Origin: Odontesthes bonariensis
Taxonomy: Eukaryota; Chordata; Actinopteri; Atheriniformes; Atherinopsidae
Assembly (NCBI RefSeq): GCF_027942865.1
Contig: NC_134528.1
Span: 13,160,086 to 13,224,085 of the forward strand
Direction of reading: 5' to 3'
Length of the DNA stretch: 64,000 nucleotides
Position 1 is the first letter of the stretch; each line of letters opens with the position of its first letter. A program made the translations under genes and the position numbers. This document shows, in pieces, positions 42,067 to 53,639 of the stretch. The notes under the pieces are model-generated. The model ran no database searches. It saw only the letters and a program-made list of their open reading frames with translations, and was not told the DNA's origin.

Positions 42067-43607
42067 ATATCAAAGCAATATTTAAAAGTCTCTTCCCGAA
42101 CAATAATTTGCCACATTCTGCAGCCAAGCAGTGAAGAGCTCAGTCACCTCAGCTCTATTCATTTAAAAAGAATTACAAATTTATGTTAATGAAGACAAAC
42201 AAAAAATGCTAGCAGTCAGAATGCCTAAAATTTAGCAAAGATTAGACCCTGACGACATCTTCTGTGTTGTTGTCATTCATGCCACATAGAGGCTGAAAAT
42301 ACAACTGTCTGGCCTAATGCTCAGCATTGTTGTCTTTTTTTTTTCTATTAAAGCCATGATACATATATGAACACTGAAGAGGTTATTCATCATCTTCCAC
42401 AAGTACATCACCACTTTCAAAATCTGTCTAAATTGGGCCTCACAGATCCTAAACACACTTGTTTATTCATGCTGATTTTAAAATCCAACATTATTTCTTG
42501 CTTGGTTGATCGACATTTTGATGCCCCCGCTCACAAAGGCACTGTAATGTTGTCATTAGTTATGCTTCTCTGGTGGCCAAAAGATGGATCCTTAAGTCCC
42601 AGGATCCAATAAGGTTGTATATGAATGGCTGGAGCAGATAAACTACATCAAATGAATGAAAGAACTGATGGAAGACGAGGGGGAAAGCCGCTTAATTAAA
42701 AATGTGAAAATGAACAAAATCTCTTACACAGTTTTGGGCAGCTACAGTAATTCTCTCTTCACCTTAAATGAACTTCAATTAATTAACAGAGGACCTGAAA
42801 TTACCTAAACCCATTTCTGATTTTTTTTCATGAGAAAGATTTGGTTTTCACACAAGCTGCAGATGAAGAGTATTTTGCATTCATATAAATGACAGCTTTC
42901 AGTTGATTAATGTTGCTTGAAAACTGCTCCTGAAGGCTTTTTTTTTGGTTTTACTAATCAAATATGCTTTACGGCTTGACTGAAGTAAATCTGACATTAA
43001 AAGCTCTGCACTGACTGGAAGCAAATGACAGATGACAGTTGAACTGTACAAATCATTCAAGTGCAAGTTGACAAAAATATATATCATATCTCATATATGT
43101 ATATATACATATACATACTCATACTCATACAGAGATATATGTCGGTCATATCAAATTATATATATTTTTCTCCAGTGTCTTGTACCAATGTGTAATGAAC
43201 AACTTGTGGTGCAAAACTAATGTGTGGGTTCATGTTGATGCGTACATGAGGAGAAGGATGGTGAGTTTGTATGTGGCAGGATTGAGTTTTTGTTTTCATT
43301 TGTATAATGATGCTTCTACAGGAAAAATTAAACAGTGTGCCACAAAGGTTATCTGGCTTTCTTCAGAGTACTCAGCAGAATAAAGAAAAACACATCTTTG
43401 TCATTTGATGCATAAAGGCAATCACTGAAAACTATATACCATAAGTAATTTGTGTGTTTACTCTTGCAAGCTTCACTAAAAAGCCGAACTTGTCTGTTTT
43501 CTGCCATTCCTGTCAGTGTGAGGGCAGCAATGTGGCACTTCTTAAATTAAAGATTTCACAGAAATGGAGCAAACATCCTTCCACAACTATCTGATATATC
43601 CTGGGTA

Positions 43608-43790
43608 GGGACTCAGGAGATCGGGGGGGTGGGGTTGCTTATCTTAGCTGGCATTTGGAAAGGCGGGGTACACCCAGACCTGGAGAGGCCAGTCCATCAC
43701 AAGGCAAACAGAGAGACAAAATTACTGTCACACTCACACAAACAACTATGGTCAATCAAGGCATTAGGAGGCCAGAGCAACTAAAAAGAC
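43608..43790 (-). mobile_element. 3' tail of a LINE (truncated), - orientation
   Basis: The + strand reads AGATCGGGGGGGTGGGG, CTTAGCTGGCATTTGG, AAGGCGGGGTACACCC and CCAGTCCATCACAAGG in order, which is the reverse complement of the same fish LINE 3' region as at 41.9 kb but extends further 5' in the element. It is degraded and has no open frame of LINE type. Confidence 0.6.
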
Positions 43791-46036
43791 AAAAAAAATT
43801 TAAAAAAACATTCAAGCACAGGTATATGCAAAACTGTCTTACTGTAAAAGTGTAAACCTAAAGAGCAAACAGAATTGTAAGAATGAAGCAAAGTCCTGAT
43901 TTCGCCTGAATGAAAGCAGAGATAATGTGTTCTTCAGAATTCCAACGTACACATGAATGCGAATCAGGACTTTGATCAGAACATGACAACCAGATGTGGC
44001 ACACTGGGAACAGCTGAGGTGTAAACGACTAAATTAATGATGGCTGGATTCCATTCAGCTGTTTCAGTCTCTGCAAACAGGTGCACGCTGGTTCACCCTG
44101 ACAAAAGCATGATCTATGGAAACTGTTAATCTTTTCTTAAGTTTTACACAGAAATCACATGGAAAAAAAAACTTCAAGTTATAAAGGGCTGTTTTGATCA
44201 TAGCATCAAACCATCTTGTATCATTGGATCAAAAGCTAAAGTTTCGGAAGGCCTTGCTTTTAGAAAAATGACATATATGGCCCTTTCCCCACACCTTACT
44301 GGGATGCTTAAAGAAAACAGAGCCATTGTGAATGTTATTAGTATGTGTCTCTATGTAAGTTATGTCTGCTATGATAAAAACTTGCTTTGTCCTTGTTATA
44401 TGTACCAGCTGCTAAAACACACATAAAGGGAATTCATAAGCCTCTGGACAACATCTGTAAGTTACTCTGTCAGCAAAGGATTTTGTACGCAGCCAGAGAT
44501 TAAACTTAGATTTATTCTTTATTTTAATAAGTACAATATATTACACAATGCCTGGAGCTAAAACTGTATTGTGAATAGAATGAAGCAGCTTCATCGTTGC
44601 GTCTTGGTATAAAATGATCAGTTGCTATTGATCAATAATTTAGACAAGTGCCAGTTTATTGACAGGAAGACAAAATATGTTTGGCTGACGATGTTTGAGA
44701 AATCCTCCCATATACTCAATCACTGGAACAGAAATTGCTCCTTGGAATATAGTATTGCAGCAATGTTTCTTTCCCCTCCTGCAGATCAATGCTAATTGAG
44801 GTCCTACATGATGAATGTAGACTGAATGTTTTTAACCCACAGACTGCTGCACAGCAACAAGGACGGGCAACTGTTGGGCCTCTGCTGAAAGATTTTAAGT
44901 ATTTTTCCTCAGTGTTGTATAGAATACTTTTTCCATTTTAAAAAGTGGCAACACTAAATATGTTTAACTCCATGACTGGTACTGAAAATGTTGGAAATAA
45001 TCTTACTGAGTTTCATTAAAAGCACCATATGAGGCGTGAATTGAAATTTCAAGATATACTTTATAAGTTACGACACCATGAAGCCTCCTGTGACGGACAG
45101 CGGTACAATATGATGATCAGCGCAGCCAACAGAAGGATGCCAGTCGATCCCCGAAGCCCTCCAAACACAACTCTCACGGTGCAAATTCAGCTTGTGGACA
45201 GCACGCAGCAGATGGGGTAAACCATGCCATCATGTGGAAAATAGACCTGTTGTGTTGTCACAGAGACAAGACACAATATAGTCTGCCAAGTGGACCACCA
45301 GAGGAAACTGTAAGAAGCTGTGGCAGCAAGGGGGGACATTAATTCTTATTGTGCATTCGCTCCTTCAGGTGATAACAAGATCATGAGGCTTATGTTGGTT
45401 TTCAATTTTCAGTCTGCTTAATCAGTCACTTATTACCTTTTTCTTTACATTTTTTGAAAAAAGAAAGATGATTTTATATACTTTTGACATTGTATCAGCG
45501 CAAATTTAGAACTTTATTGTCACCCTCATCGCCTGGATATTTAAAATCTATACACGCTCCAAACTGATGAATTTCGACTCATTGCTGCCACCTTGTGTCA
45601 TTTAAAGTCATAAAGCTCCAGAGACCTTCTTCAACAAAACCTCTGACACACTTTGACAATAGCTCCTCATACGTAACAATCAGGAGTCAAAGGAATTATG
45701 TTACTCACATCAGGTTAGCCATAAGCCCATTTTAACTGATTATGAAACTGAAAGAAAATGGTCGTCTGTGTCATAAGTGTGAAAACTTTCACACTTGTCA
45801 AGAAATGCAACACTTTGCTTCTATTCAAAGTATTATTTGTATTTTTTTTAAGTCCTCTGTCCAACATAGTGAAATTGTAACAAAAACAGCAAAATTTGGA
45901 TACAACATCATTCACTGATTTGTACATTTTTAACCCTGTTTTATTTCATAACATATCAATTGTGATTTTTCACAGTCTTTAGAAAGAGTCTGCTGGTTCT
46001 TCATTGGAAACCAGTTTAGAATGAGGCTCTTTTACT

Positions 46037-46546
46037 GTAGTGCCATGATCTGATGATATGTGAAACCAAGATGATACCTGATCTTTGGTTTCACTTCGAT
46101 ATTGGCAAATAGTCAGCTTGTTGATTGCAAGTGACCTATCACCATATTATTATTTAGATGATGTCAACAAACGGCAGTGGCCAATGTTCATTTTATTGTA
46201 TCCGAATTGTGTTGCATTAACTTTGCCCTGAAACTGACAAGATTTATTAACATTAAAATTTTCAAGCAAAATTATAGAAACTTTTCGTTAGGAGATGGTA
46301 ATGTTTTGATAGGCTAAAATGTCCTCTTTTCTAACCAAAGGATCTTTTTGCGGTTTAAATGAAAATGTTGTGTTTATTCAAAGGTAGTTTGATGATGGGC
46401 TGAATGCATTTTTCTAATGTATTTTTCATTGTTTCCCTGGCATTAAGGGGAACATAAATGGCTCAAACAACCTGTTTCAGCAATCTGCCAAGTTATCATT
46501 TTTAAAGTAAGTATCATCCTAGAATTTCACAACCGGTGCATCCCCA
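46037..46546 (+). mobile_element. short non-autonomous DNA transposon (MITE-like), copy B
   Basis: The right end reads AACCGGTGCATCCCCA; its reverse complement TGGGGATGCACC matches 11 of 12 bases of the left terminus of copy A at 38270. The left interior carries the same CAGCTTG-TGATT block as copy A. The left terminus is decayed (TAGTGCCATGATC), so the start is approximate. A stem-loop with 10-bp arms (GTGAAACCAA at 46060-46069 and its complement at 46085-46094) lies near the left end. At about 510 bp it is twice copy A's length, which suggests that copy A is internally deleted. No coding capacity. Confidence 0.6.
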
Positions 46547-48204
46547 GTTTTTCTCTCGTGTTGAGTTTTAACTTGTATTTGTTGGTGCAGGGCTGACCAT
46601 TGTTCGCCAATCAATGTTTTCTGAGGTGTTCTAAGCCCATGCAGTAACTTCCTCAACAGAAATATGTATATTTTTTACTACAGAGCCATCTGAAGGCCCC
46701 AGAAATGTAGGGTATTCAATGTTTCATTTTTCTTTGCAGCTCTGTCCCTTGTATGCAGACATGTTTCTGAAAGGTTTACCATAGATCAGGGGTCTTCAAA
46801 GTCTGAGACAGTAAATAAAGTTGGGAACACACATCACACTTAATCTTAACTGAGTTTTGCTTAACTCTTGAATCCCTATAGAATCATATACGTTGTTTAA
46901 TCCCTGTTGGTAAGATAGCCTAAAGTCTTTTTTGCAATTTTGTGATGTTAAATGTCATTATTTTAGTCTTTGTCAGGAGATGGTGGACCCCTCCTCGTCT
47001 TCTGAAAGACTCACTACTCACTACTATGAGTATTGTATTTTTAGACCTGGTCATATTACTGACCTGCTGCCATGTCTTTTTTTTAAAATCATTTTTTCAT
47101 AGCACCATGTGTAGTAGGAGAAGCACTTTCTAAATCTAGAGTGCTGTCATCAGTCAGCTTTTGAGATGTGAGGTAATCAAAACAAGAGTTTCAGTTGAAC
47201 TGGGCTCTCATCCATTAACGCAGAAAACTCACAACAGTAATTTCTGGTGGCATTTTACAATTTAATGTTTCTATCATATATTGCATGTATTGCATCATTA
47301 CAGGATGGCAGCATTTCAACAAGTTCCTTTTTTTTTATTTATGTATATAAAATTCATTTAGAGACTCAGAGGGAAACAGTCTTAAAAAATTATCATATTT
47401 CAATTAAGTACTGAAGTGTTACATTTACATATAATTTGGATTAAAGAGTTATTTCATCCATGTCACAAAGATTATATATTCAATGACTTATCTCTGGGTA
47501 CTTCTAACTTGACAAATAGTCTCAGTTTCCACTCAAAACTTGAAAACAGACAACAGTGACATAACAACAAAGTTTCTGGGAAATATCTGGGCAGCAATAC
47601 AAATAGCACCGCTTTCGCTTCTGATGTTTGTCGGTGGCGGCAGACGTCTTGGCAGGGGCGAAAATAAAAACCTGGATAAAAATAAAATCAGTATCTATAA
47701 GATAGTACGGGTAAATCAAACAGTGGGATTTTTATTTTTTCTAATCAAACTCAAACTTAAGATAACAGCTCTGTCATTTGTTTTTAAAACAACAAAAGGC
47801 CATACTTTGGTTCAAAACTTTTTTTTTTCTGAAAATCAACATTTTTACAAAAAAATGCATAAGGAAATAGTACAGTGACATAATTTGGATGTGAGGCAAC
47901 AAAGCTTAAAAGTATGTGACTTTTTTCTTTGTTTTGCGAAAGACATCACATTTTAAGTTACATGTAAAAATTTCATCATTCACCACATTCCAGTGAGTTT
48001 TTTGTCCATAACATATGCCACCAAAATGTGAGTGCAACACATCCCGGTCTTCTTGAAGTGGTGTGACATTCCTCAGAGCAAAAGTGTCCATGTGATGCAG
48101 ATTAAAGTGACCGCTGTTTTAAAGTCGCCTGCAACAAAGTATTGAAAACAAATGATTAACCTCATCAGAGTAAACCAGTGGTAAATTCACTTTTTTAGGG
48201 TTTT

Positions 48205-48210
48205 TTTATT
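48205..48210 (-). terminator. fbxl15: candidate fbxl15 polyadenylation signal
   Basis: TTTATT on the + strand gives AATAAA on the - strand, about 120 bases beyond the fbxl15 stop codon. Other AATAAA matches occur farther downstream, so a longer 3'UTR is possible. Confidence 0.4.
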
Positions 48211-48326
48211 TTTGCTCTGGTAAAAGATTTATAAAATAAATATGTCATACAACGAATAGCACAATACATATACTGCTGATCTTACCCACCTGTGTGCACT
48301 TGTTGAGCAGGAAGATTGCCTTCTGG

Positions 48327-49716
48327 CTATATCTGAAGATTGATAAAGGGAGCAAAACCCAGTACATCCTGAAGAAGCACCAGTGCCCTCTGTAAAGGTG
48401 GTTCTACATCAATCAGTACGTTGCGCTTCCGTAGAGGGTCGAGGCTTGACTCTGTCACATTGTGACAGTGATTCACCTTCAGGGACTGCAGCTTTGGGCA
48501 GTACTCTGCAAGAGTCCTGTGAGCACAGCAAGCAGAAGATCTCAGGGATGGGTGAGTAAGTGAGGTGGTGCATGTCAAAGTGCGTGCAGAGATGACACAA
48601 AGTCAGTAGGAATACCACAGGAAATAAGATAACTATACCTGATGGACTGGTTCCTGACCCGCAGGCAACCCGTCAGGTCCAGCTGCTCCAGGCCCCTGCA
48701 GTTCTTGGCCACCTCCTCTACTGATTCGTCCGTGATGTTAGCATTGACTGCCAATGATAGAGACTTCAACTGCAAGCACTTTTGGGCCAGGTAGCAGATG
48801 GCGTCGTCCTTCAGCTGGCGGCAAGCGGTGAGGTCGATCGACAGCAGCCCCCCGCAGTGGTCAGCCAGGCTGCGCAGGGACAGGCTGTCCACCCATTCGC
48901 AGTGTGCCAGGCCGAGATGCTGGAGATGCATGCAACTCAAGGACACAGCCACCAGGGAGTGGCGGGTGAGGCAGGCGCAGCCGCTCATGTCCACTCTCTG
49001 TAGATGCTGGTTTTGACCGATAACCGGCAGCAGTTCCTTGTCTGTCACCCAGTCTGAGCAGTTTTGAAGTGACAGATTCTGTAGGACTTTATTGTCCTTT
49101 AACATGGAGCAAAATGCCTCCTTGGGAATGCATGGTCCTATCTGTAAATATCACAACAGAGCAGAGATCAAGCTGCCACAACAGCTGGGGATTTTATACG
49201 TTACCAACATTCTCAGTACTTACCAGGGACAAATTAAAGGTCCTGCAGTTGGCGAGGTACACCTGGATGAGACTGTGGAACGGCTTGCTCACCCTCTGCA
49301 GGCTGACAATGTGTTGCAGTGGCAAATGGCACAAAATATGTGGAACGAGAACATCCTCCCAGGGCAGGTCCAGGAGATGCAATCTGCAGAAGTGAAGACC
49401 GTGTTACAGCTGAACTTTGATACGGCACATGTCTATCAGGAGCTTAACACAAGAACGTGTCAACGACTGATTTAGATAGTAGCAAAGACAACAATTTACA
49501 TTAACGAAGACTGTTAGTTTTGGCCTTGTCGGCATAAGATGGTCGCTATAAATAAATGTGTGTCGCTGCATATCAGTGGCTGGCTGGTCATTACTCGCCA
49601 GCTACCGCTGTTAGCCGGTGAGCTAGGCTGCCGGGGCCACCAATCCCGCTGCTTTTAACAAAACACCTTTAAAAAAAAAAAGACACTTACGTCTGCGTCT
49701 TAGCTTCAACATCCAT
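48327..49716 (-). CDS. fbxl15: F-box and leucine-rich repeat protein 15 (SCF ubiquitin ligase substrate adaptor)
   Basis: Four coding exons on the - strand join in frame: 49716-49691, 49383-49224, 49141-48639 and 48516-48327, all with GT/AG borders, giving 292 residues, close to the usual FBXL15 length. The ATG at 49716-49714 gives MDVEAKTQT. An F-box follows at about residues 11-55 ([20 protein letters not shown], then RVSKPFHSL), which binds SKP1. The remainder is leucine-rich repeats with C and TD signatures ([34 protein letters not shown]). The C-terminus ends [10 protein letters not shown], matching my memory of zebrafish Fbxl15. In vertebrates FBXL15 (FBXO37) forms an SCF ligase that ubiquitinates SMURF1 and so supports BMP signalling and dorsoventral patterning. 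No frameshift or missing segment is seen. It is transcribed away from the peroxidase gene, with about 1.4 kb between the two ATGs. Confidence 0.95.
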
Positions 49717-50880
49717 TATCAGCCGATTATATTATACAACGTCTTTCAATACGTGTGATTCTTCACATAGATGCCAAAATAGCGTATTTTGCTTTAGCAT
49801 CTTGCGAACCGACTGAAGTGTAACCCAAACCTAATGTTGCCTTCAGGGACTGTAGGAACTATACATATTAAATTGCGAAAGGCTCGTGAAGTAACGCTAT
49901 TTAGAGAAAAATGTCAAATATTAAGTGATTGCCTACTCATTCACGCTGTTCGGATTAGTTAAGATTATCGCTTGTATCTCTAAATGTTGTTAGTTTATTT
50001 GCTGCTTAGATACAATACAGTTTGTGTTTATTAGTGGTAATAACGGTTTATTAGGTCTGTTAATCACTGTAGTTTGAATTTACACTGAACATTTGAATGC
50101 AGCACTTGTAATTTTCCGGGTTTACATACTCAAGGCAATGTTCAGATTGATTTGCTATAACTATGATTCAACGAGTCTTTGAAATGATTTATAGAGACCT
50201 CCCAAATCAAGGGTTACAAAGAATTTGCCAGCACTGGGTGGTTTCATGCTGATTTGGTAAATTTTTCTTTTTTTAAAAAAGAACTTCCGTGAATAACTAT
50301 CTTGTACTAAACACAAATTACTTTCCAGTCTTGCAATTAACAGCGTGATCTATTGATTACAAAGACCATGTAATATAATGAATGCTGCCATTGAATTCTA
50401 GTTTCACAGTTATTCTTGATTTCGCCCTTTATATATCTAAAAACTTTTGGTATGCCAATTGATGTATTTTACATATTTAGCGTCGCCAAATTTAATCCCA
50501 CACTATTCTGACACAAAAATACAGGTGCGCTGTGTTGTGCTGACCTTTAGGTTTTCGCACATAGAAAATTAGAACACAAGACGTGTGCTCATTCAAAATA
50601 TGTCTCTGCCATTTTTTGAGTAAATAACAAGGTCATTATTGACAGTTGCATGTGAATGTTTGTTTTGTTGTTGACATTTTCCAAATATATAAATATCCAA
50701 ATAGTAAAATGTAATCAGAGGAAAAAAAGTGAGGCTTGAATTTTGATGTCAGAATTCTTTTTGTTGGAGTAAACAGAAATATGGGGCCAAAATTAGCTTT
50801 TTTTTGCAGAACCAAAATGCATTCATTTTGATGTTTTATTTTCCAATTAGTAACCACTTTTTACCAGCTACTCATCCTGA
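49717..50880. promoter_or_regulatory. fbxl15 upstream / intergenic region before the peroxidase gene
   Basis: This 1.2-kb interval must hold the fbxl15 promoter and distal sequence of the divergent peroxidase gene. I see no TATA box at a convincing spacing and no further exon; fbxl15 intron 1 and the first 100 bases upstream of its ATG are more GC-rich than the remainder. The rest is AT-rich without recognisable features. Confidence 0.4.
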
Positions 50881-50919
50881 TATATATATATGTATGTGTG
50901 TGTGTGTGTGTTTGTGTGT
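50881..50919. repeat. (TA)n(TG)n microsatellite
   Basis: TA dinucleotides pass into a TG run with one TTTG interruption, about 180 bp upstream of the peroxidase ATG. Confidence 0.9.
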
Positions 50920-51099
50920 CTGTTGAACAGCTAGCCTCCCTGCCTGCTCACCTCTGCCCTGAAGAACAATGTGGTCAGTCATGCTGAACAATTGCTGACC
51001 TATGAGTTATGTTTCGGTGAATGAGATCAGCCAACAGGATAGCAGAGTGAATCCTCACTCCTGACTGACTTCAGTTTGTATACAAGCTAAAGAACAAGC

Positions 51100-53394
51100 A
51101 TGGAAAATAAATCACTCTATGATTTCTCTGCTGAGACTCTGGATGGACAGCTGGTTCCACTCAGCAGCTACAGGGGTAAAGTGCTTCTCATCGTCAATGT
51201 TGCCACTTTCTGAGGGTCAACAATAGAGGAGGTGATTCTTGAACACTATCTGACTACATTTAGACCACATTCTCTCATAACATGTCCAGATGTCTTCATG
51301 GACACATTTGAATTTTTGCTCTGCTTCCTCAGTACCACCGAATGAATGCACTGATGGAAATGTTTGGCAACCTCAACTTCACTGTCTTAGGATTCCCCTG
51401 CAACCAGTTTGGTCTTCAGTCACCTGGTAGGTCTCCTTTCATTTTGTTACACTCCACTGCACGTGGTAATACTGTACTTTTAAATTCAATATATTAAAAA
51501 TGTTTTACTTTATATTACGTTATTTATACGTTTATGAAATCCAATACATTTTAAATATTAAATCAGTTACACTAACCACACTTGTTGTGACCACTTGTAA
51601 AAAATGATCTATATCTGATCCTCTGTGGCCACAGGAAGATTTTTTGTAGCTCATAGTTTTATAGTTGTCATTATATGATTCATCACATTAGCTGCACCCA
51701 TAGTTCATAGAGGTAATTTCATAAGGTTTGTTTCTAAATTTGAGAAACGGATAAGTTGGTTGAAAAAAACTGTATACTATCAGTAAAACGTTGCTGTTTT
51801 AAACAAGAGATTTCCAAGTTTTGCTTCTAAAAACTTAAACAAAACACGAGGAGAATGGAATGACAGAGTAGCCTGTTTGTTTTTTTTTGAGGCTCTATGT
51901 AATGATCCTAATCCCCCGACCCTAACCATTCCCCTTTCCTGTCTGTCTTTGTTCTGTTCGCTCTGTAAACCTCAGGCTTCACTGTCGGTCTATTCCTCTA
52001 TGTTATGTTTAACTTTTTAGAAGTTACTGTTAAGAACTGTTGCTTCAATTGTTTACATTTGCTAACAAGTTTTTTTTTTTGGTCATGGCCACTTCCGTTG
52101 CTGCATGAGTCATGTTGGGAAAGTTTCTACTTTTAGGTTAGAGCTAAAAAAGACTGCACAAGCAGTTGCATGGAGTATGATAAGCTATGAGTTCCTGTGG
52201 CGCGAACACAAACAAGACGAGAGCATTCCAATAGACATAAGAAGTATAAAGAAACTTCCGTGGTCTAAAAAGCACCAGATATCTCTGATTTGTAAGCAGT
52301 TCCACTGAAGATTGATTTGTCCTCTTTAAGATGGTTTCACTTAAATAACTGTTCCAGGCTAAATATGTCCCAAAGCAAATATTCATTTAAAAAAATATTC
52401 ATACATATTGTGCCGGTGATATTTTCTTCTCCTGCTCTTTTCCAAAGAGAGAATTCCATTTTCAACTTTGACTAATCTCGTAACCCTTTGGAGGACATCT
52501 ACTAGACTGAACTACATTGTGAAATAGTTCAAACTAGCTCAGCCTAAAACAACTTCCACATTATTACAATCTGTCAATATTGTAATTTGAATGTACAAAT
52601 TGGTCAAAAGGGGCATTCTTTCTGCAAAATGTTCTCATATTTTGAAGATAGGTTGCTTCTTCTTCATAATTTCTTTAGAAAGATTTTGAATGCAAAACTT
52701 TGTAGCAGAGTTAGGGTTCTTTTTCATTAAATTTGCACTTTTACGAAAAGGGTCTAAGCACTTCTTCCACCCAATAGATGTTTTGTGTTCCTCAGCCACT
52801 GTATTTGAGGACAAAATTTTTCATGTGATGTATGTTTAAAATACATAAGTAATAACCTTTTTTTTTTTTACATTTATCATTATAGAAGAGAGTCATGAAA
52901 CCCTCAATATTTTGAAATATGTAAGACCTGGTGGTGGGTTTGTACCAAAGTTTCCCATCTTTAACAAAATTGAGGTGAATGGATTAAATGAAGAGCCTCT
53001 TTTCACCTTTCTAAAGGTAAAGTTCATCTTATGAAGAGCTTGAATATACACAATTGATGGATTTTGTCCTTTTTTATCTCATCACTGCAGCAATGTCATT
53101 TCTTGTTTTCCACAGGAATCTCTTCCATTTGTGAATCCTGTTATTGGAGAGCTTAAGAAGTTCTACTGGTCCCCAATCAATGTCAATGACATTAGATGGA
53201 ATTTTGAGAAGTTTCTCATTAATGCAAATGGAATTCCCTTCAGAAGGTAAAGTCAAACTACAGACCTTGACTAAATTTATTAGTCCCTTTACCCTTTATT
53301 TGAAATATTTCTAACTGTATCTTCCCTTCACTGCAGGTATGAAGTACATGGCCCTTTTGAGAATGTGGAAAAGGACATAGCAGAACTTCTCTGA
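51100..53394 (+). CDS. gpx9: selenocysteine glutathione peroxidase, cytosolic type (probably teleost gpx9)
   Basis: Five exons join in frame: 51100-51231, 51333-51426, 52886-53016, 53116-53246 and 53337-53394, encoding 181 residues if the TGA at 51211-51213 is read as selenocysteine (codon 38, context NVATF-U-GSTIEE). The family reduces hydrogen peroxide and organic hydroperoxides with glutathione. The catalytic tetrad is complete: Sec38, Gln69 in FPCNQFG, and Trp147 and Asn148 in DIRWNFEKF. The signature [12 protein letters not shown] is present at residues 87-98. There is no N-terminal signal peptide, unlike secreted Gpx3, so a cytosolic enzyme is expected. The sequence lies between Gpx1/2 and Gpx3 types. 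The gpx9 name is a judgement from memory of teleost gene sets; gpx1, gpx2 and gpx4 fit less well. The 3'UTR contains a SECIS candidate (53427-53474), which supports Sec decoding and argues against a pseudogene. Confidence 0.9.
51211..51213 (+). other. gpx9: in-frame TGA recoded as selenocysteine
   Basis: The TGA is codon 38, at exactly the position of the active-site Sec of vertebrate glutathione peroxidases (NVAxx-U-G). The frame continues through four further correctly phased exons to a TGA stop at 53392-53394. Confidence 0.92.
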
Positions 53395-53426
53395 AGTACT
53401 TTGCTCAATCTGTCACCAGTGGCAGA

Positions 53427-53474
53427 ATGATGATCCCTTAGTAAATGCACATGTGCACCTGAGCTTGATCTGAT
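53427..53474 (+). promoter_or_regulatory. gpx9: SECIS element (form 2) in the peroxidase 3'UTR
   Basis: Folded by eye. The 5' core ATGA (53427-53430) faces the 3' core TGAT (53471-53474). A stem GATC/GATC (53432-53435 with 53467-53470) is followed by a small internal loop and then CTTAG/CTGAG (53437-53441 with 53459-53463, one G-U pair). AAA at 53443-53445 lies in the apical bulge, and a TGCA-CATG-TGCA mini-helix (53446-53457) caps it, the form-2 layout. It begins 33 bases after the stop codon. Confidence 0.72.
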
Positions 53475-53611
53475 GGGAAGAGGAGCGTGCCTCAGAGCTT
53501 CAATGCATTCACTCTGAGAGCAAGTTCCCTTTAGCCACTGGAGAGGTTTTTTGTTGCCTTTCACTTTACTCTCAAATTGGATGGTGTCTGCTGCACTAAA
53601 TATAAAATGTG

Positions 53612-53617
53612 AATAAA
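53612..53617 (+). terminator. gpx9: polyadenylation signal of the peroxidase gene
   Basis: AATAAA about 220 bases after the stop codon and downstream of the SECIS, followed by a TG-rich stretch (ATGATGTGGCTGTGG). Confidence 0.8.
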
Positions 53618-53639
53618 ATGTTTTAAAACAATAATGATG

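Larger units (their letters stand above)
31321..48200. other. gene desert, part 3 (up to the fbxl15 3' end)
   Basis: No supported gene. Besides the repeats listed separately, blocks with mixed composition that might be conserved elements lie at 32370-32780, 34800-35260, 36780-37050 and 39400-39770 (the last ending in an ATTA-rich stretch, CATTAATCTATGGGC). Minor microsatellites are at 31686-31716 (CA), 34538-34554 (CA) and 43078-43141 (TA/CA). A small CpG-dense patch at 47608-47661 is unexplained; it may belong to a long fbxl15 3'UTR. Confidence 0.45.

Noticed and set aside
45774-45795. AAGTGTGAAA inverted repeat with 2-base centre
   Set aside because: Same reasoning: 10-bp arms are near the chance level and no context supports it.
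1-48200. CRISPR arrays, tRNA or rRNA genes
   Set aside because: No regularly spaced direct repeats, cloverleaf with intact A and B boxes, or ribosomal sequence was seen; a tRNA scan was not possible.
48782-49016. Two + strand open frames of 72-73 codons
   Set aside because: Shadows of the GC-rich leucine-rich-repeat exon of fbxl15 on the other strand.
49092-49475. 127-codon + strand open frame opposite fbxl15
   Set aside because: It is antisense to fbxl15 exons 2 and 3, spans their intron, and resembles no protein.
51211-51213. Premature stop suggesting the peroxidase is a pseudogene
   Set aside because: The TGA is at the family's Sec position, all later exons are intact and phased, and a SECIS-like hairpin follows.
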